Positions 55,435 through 58,223 of a stretch of 58,223 nucleotides of DNA are shown here, one piece after another. Position numbers and translations under genes: made by a program. The notes below the pieces were generated by a model that ran no database searches, was not told the origin of the DNA, and was given only the letters and a program-made list of their open reading frames with translations. The first letter of the stretch is position 1. The number at the start of each line of letters is the position of its first letter. This DNA is from Pseudomonas sp. QTF5 (GTDB lineage: Bacteria; Pseudomonadota; Gammaproteobacteria; Pseudomonadales; Pseudomonadaceae), in NCBI RefSeq assembly GCF_000512695.2, contig NZ_AZRW02000040.1:1-58223 (forward strand), in the 5' to 3' direction.

Positions 55435-58128
55435 ATGAAGAGCCAACCCGATGCCGCCAGCCGTATGGTGGCCGAGGTAGTGACGCAGTTGCCTGTGCCC
55501 TCGCGGCTCGGCATGCTGCGTTTCGAACGGCTGAATGAACCGAGCTGGGCGCTGCTGTTTCTCGACCCCAATTGCGAACGACAGTTTGGCCTGCCGGCAG
55601 TGGAGCTCTGTGCTCTGGTCGGCTCGCCCTATGCCAGCCTGATGGAGCCCGAAGCGCGCTATCAACTGCACGACACGATCCAGCAGCAACTCGCCGAAAG
55701 CCCGCATTACCTGATCCGCTATACCCTGCACACCGCCGCAGGCGTACTGAGCCTGCTGGAACTGGGCGAAGCCTACAAACAACACAATCGCCACCTGCTG
55801 CGCGGTTACCTGATGGTGGTAGACGGCCTGTTCATCGGTGAACCGCTGCTGCCGGCGCTGGACCTGGAAACCCAGAACTCACGCCTGCAAATCGCCCTGG
55901 AACTCAATCAACGCGCCCAGCAGGAACAACTGCAGCACCTGGACCGGGTGCGCGCCCAGCAAGACCTGATTCTGCTGCTGACCCGCCAGCGCTACAGCAC
56001 CAACAATTCCCTGCAAGAAGCTGCCGAACTGATCACTCGCAGCGCCTGCGACATTTACGAAGTCGACTGCGCCAGCCTGTGGAACCTCGACGGCTCGCTA
56101 CTGACGCCGATCTCCGCCTATCACCGCGTCACCCGGGGTCACCGACTGCCGGAGCCAATCGACGTCAGCGGTTTCCCCGATTACCTCGACGCCTTGCACG
56201 CCGGGCGCGCTATCGATGCCCACAACGCCATGCGCGACCCGCGCACCCGGGAAATAGCCGAGAGCCTTCGCCCGCGCGACGTCAACGCCATGCTCGACGC
56301 CAGCATCCGCATCGATGGCCAAGTGGTCGGTGTGCTCTGCCTGGAGCAGACCGGTGCGACCCGCGCCTGGCAGTCGGACGAAATCGCCTTTGCCGGCGAG
56401 CTGGCGGATCAGTTCGCCCAAGTCATCAACAACCACAACCGCCGCACCGCCACCAACGCTCTGCACCTGTTCCAGCGTGCGGTGGAGCAAAGCGCCAACG
56501 CCTTTCTGCTGGTCAATTGCGACGGCGTGGTGGAGTACGTCAACCCAAGCTTTACCGCGATCACCCAGTACACCACCGAGGAAGTCCACGGCCAGCGGCT
56601 GTCGGAATTGCCGGCGCTGGAAAACCTCAGCGAACTGCTGTTCGATGCGCCGTCGGCGCTGGCCAAAAGCAATAGCTGGCAGGGCGAGTTCAAGAGCCGG
56701 CGTAAAAACCTCGAACCCTACTGGGGCCAGTTGTCGATTTCCAAGGTCTATGGCGACAACCGTGAGCTGACGCACTACATCGGCATCTACGAAGACATCA
56801 CCCAGACCAAACTCGCCCAGCAGCGCATCGAGCGCCTGGCCTACACCGACAACCTGACCAACCTCGGCAACCGCCCGGCGTTCATCCGCAACCTCGACGA
56901 ACGCTTCGCCCGAGACAGCGACACGCCGATCAGCCTGTTGCTGGTGGACATCGACAACTTCAAACGTATCAACGACAGCCTCGGCCACCAGACCGGCGAC
57001 AAGCTGTTGATCAGCCTGGCCCGGCGCTTGCGCAATAGCCTGAGCCCGAGCGGCAGTCTGGCGCGCTTCGCCAGTAACGAATTCGCGGTGCTGCTGGACG
57101 ACACTGACCTCTCGACTGGCCAACAGGTCGCCAACCAATTGCTGGCGACCCTCGACAAACCGATGTTCGTCGATAACCAATTGATCAGCGTCACCGGCTC
57201 CGTGGGCCTGGCGTGTGCGCCGCTACACGGCCGCGACCCACAGACGCTGATGCGCAACGCCGGCCTGGCGCTGCACAAGGCCAAGGCCAACGGCAAACAC
57301 CAGGTACAGGTGTTCACCGAAGCGCTGAATGCCGAGGCCAGCTACAAACTGTTCGTCGAAAACAACCTGCGTCGCGCTCTGACCCAGAACGAGCTGGACG
57401 TGTTCTACCAGCCCAAGCTGTGCCTGCGCAGCGGTCGCTTGCTGGGCATGGAAGCGCTGCTGCGCTGGAACCATCCGGAAAAGGGCATGATCCGCCCGGA
57501 CCAGTTCATCAGCGTCGCCGAAGAAACCGGGCTGATCATCCCGATCGGCAAATGGATCGCCCGCCAGGCCTGCCGCATGAGCAAAGACCTGACCGCCGCC
57601 GGCCTCGGTAATCTGCAAGTGGCGATCAACCTGTCGCCCAAGCAGTTCTCCGACCCGGACCTGGTAGCGTCCATCGCCAACATCCTCAAGGAAGAAGCGC
57701 TGCCGGCGAACCTGCTGGAGCTGGAGCTGACCGAAGGCCTGCTGCTGGAAGCCACCGAAGACACCCACTTGCAACTCGACCAACTCAAGCGTCTGGGCCT
57801 GACCCTGGCGATGGACGACTTTGGCACCGGTTACTCGTCGCTCAGCTACTTGAAAAAATTCCCGATCGACATCATCAAGATCGATCGAAGCTTCATCCAC
57901 GAAATCCCGGACAACCAGGACGACATGGAAATCACCTCCGCGGTAATCGCCATGGCCCACAACCTGAAACTCAAGGTCGTGGCTGAAGGCATCGAGACGG
58001 CGGAGCAGCTCGCCTTTCTGCGCCGCCACCGCTGCGACGTCGGTCAGGGCTACCTGTTCGACCGACCGATCCCGGGTTCCGAGCTGATCGAAAAGCTCAA
58101 ACGCTACCCGCGCGGCCCAATCGCCTGA
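55435..58128 (+). CDS. dipA: Cyclic-di-GMP phosphodiesterase DipA
   Basis: An 897-residue signalling protein matching the layout of PA5017 (DipA), which lowers c-di-GMP and promotes biofilm dispersion. Domains in order: a PAS-like N-terminus (about 30-140), a GAF domain (about 175-335), a PAS domain (about 345-460), a GGDEF domain from residue 462 whose active site reads ASNEF (546-550) rather than GGDEF, and an EAL domain with EALLRW at 673-678 and MDDFGTGYSSLSYLKKFPIDIIKID. No membrane segment is clear. The degenerate cyclase half suggests phosphodiesterase activity only, perhaps GTP-activated. Confidence 0.95.
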   Translation: MKSQPDAASRMVAEVVTQLPVPSRLGMLRFERLNEPSWALLFLDPNCERQFGLPAVELCALVGSPYASLMEPEARYQLHDTIQQQLAESPHYLIRYTLHTAAGVLSLLELGEAYKQHNRHLLRGYLMVVDGLFIGEPLLPALDLETQNSRLQIALELNQRAQQEQLQHLDRVRAQQDLILLLTRQRYSTNNSLQEAAELITRSACDIYEVDCASLWNLDGSLLTPISAYHRVTRGHRLPEPIDVSGFPDYLDALHAGRAIDAHNAMRDPRTREIAESLRPRDVNAMLDASIRIDGQVVGVLCLEQTGATRAWQSDEIAFAGELADQFAQVINNHNRRTATNALHLFQRAVEQSANAFLLVNCDGVVEYVNPSFTAITQYTTEEVHGQRLSELPALENLSELLFDAPSALAKSNSWQGEFKSRRKNLEPYWGQLSISKVYGDNRELTHYIGIYEDITQTKLAQQRIERLAYTDNLTNLGNRPAFIRNLDERFARDSDTPISLLLVDIDNFKRINDSLGHQTGDKLLISLARRLRNSLSPSGSLARFASNEFAVLLDDTDLSTGQQVANQLLATLDKPMFVDNQLISVTGSVGLACAPLHGRDPQTLMRNAGLALHKAKANGKHQVQVFTEALNAEASYKLFVENNLRRALTQNELDVFYQPKLCLRSGRLLGMEALLRWNHPEKGMIRPDQFISVAEETGLIIPIGKWIARQACRMSKDLTAAGLGNLQVAINLSPKQFSDPDLVASIANILKEEALPANLLELELTEGLLLEATEDTHLQLDQLKRLGLTLAMDDFGTGYSSLSYLKKFPIDIIKIDRSFIHEIPDNQDDMEITSAVIAMAHNLKLKVVAEGIETAEQLAFLRRHRCDVGQGYLFDRPIPGSELIEKLKRYPRGPIA

Positions 58129-58146
58129 CAGCGATGTCGCAACACC

Positions 58147-58162
58147 TGTGGGAGCGGGCTTG
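58147..58162 (+). repeat. Truncated REP
   Basis: TGTGGGAGCGGGCTTG matches the first 16 bases of the REP family, then the sequence changes where CTCGCG should follow. It is cut in the loop of the palindrome by the IS-like end listed next. Confidence 0.75.
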
Positions 58163-58223
58163 AACTGGTCCAGTAATTTTGGACATTATTTTCGGTTCTC
58201 ACGCGGCCATCTTTTCTGCTGCT
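58163..58223 (-). mobile_element. Possible IS end, cut by the window
   Basis: From 58166 the sequence reads TGGTCCAGTAATTTTGGACA, the type of TG-starting terminal inverted repeat seen in IS3-family elements. On the minus strand an open frame runs in from the window edge and ends QQKRWPRENRK followed by TAA (58186-58188), a possible transposase C-terminus. The rest of the element lies outside the window, so the family is only a suggestion. Confidence 0.4.

Overview
The window is chromosomal DNA of a fluorescent Pseudomonas, most likely the P. fluorescens group. The gene order follows, from memory, the P. aeruginosa PAO1 stretch from serB (PA4960) to dipA (PA5017). Intergenic gaps carry two REP families typical of P. 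fluorescens-group genomes: one with core GGGAGCGGGCTTGCTCGC and one with core GGCGAGGGAGCTTGCTCC.

Layout. 1-4.2 kb: serB, an AhpA/YtjB-type membrane protein and a stand-alone PqiC-like lipoprotein. 4.2-12.9 kb: a minus-strand series parC, retropepsin-like protease, esterase-like protein, parE, yqiA, cpdA, yqiB-like and nudF (listed downstream to upstream). These genes are tightly packed, and the topoisomerase IV subunits are separated by two envelope genes. 13-19 kb: an RsiV-like lipoprotein, the thiamin module (TPP riboswitch, thiC, cytX) and a TolC-family channel. 19-25 kb: waaA, a LysR regulator divergent from an EmrE-type pump, and an FAD oxidoreductase / aldo-keto reductase / Nudix-like trio. 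25-45.3 kb: the LPS inner/outer core and export locus. It holds hldE, dnpA-like, mig-14-like, msbA, waaL, a KpsS/LipB-like protein, an LPS-kinase-like gene, two glycosyltransferases, a carbamoyltransferase, a tandem-kinase protein, two more InaA/WaaP-type proteins, waaP, waaG, waaC and waaF. Most neighbours overlap by 1-14 bases. 45.5-58.2 kb: glnE, the divergent pyruvate dehydrogenase operon aceEF, a PhoD-like phosphatase, the cyclic-di-GMP phosphodiesterase dipA, and at the very edge what looks like an IS end that interrupts a REP.

How the genes work together. HldE makes ADP-heptose. WaaA, WaaC and WaaF attach Kdo and heptose. WaaP and its relatives phosphorylate the core, WaaG and the carbamoyltransferase decorate it, MsbA flips lipid A-core, and WaaL ligates polymer. 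AceE and AceF carry out pyruvate entry, with two HexR-like palindromes upstream. The TPP riboswitch probably couples pyrimidine synthesis (ThiC) and uptake (CytX).

Most of the window is conserved housekeeping. The parts most worth a second look are: the six kinase-like domains in five LPS genes, two of which lack the catalytic Asp; the KpsS-like gene beside waaL; the paired operators before aceE; the absence of ilvE between waaF and glnE; the REP doublets with conserved spacers; and the IS-like end inside a REP. I see no clear wholly new system. All family assignments are by eye.
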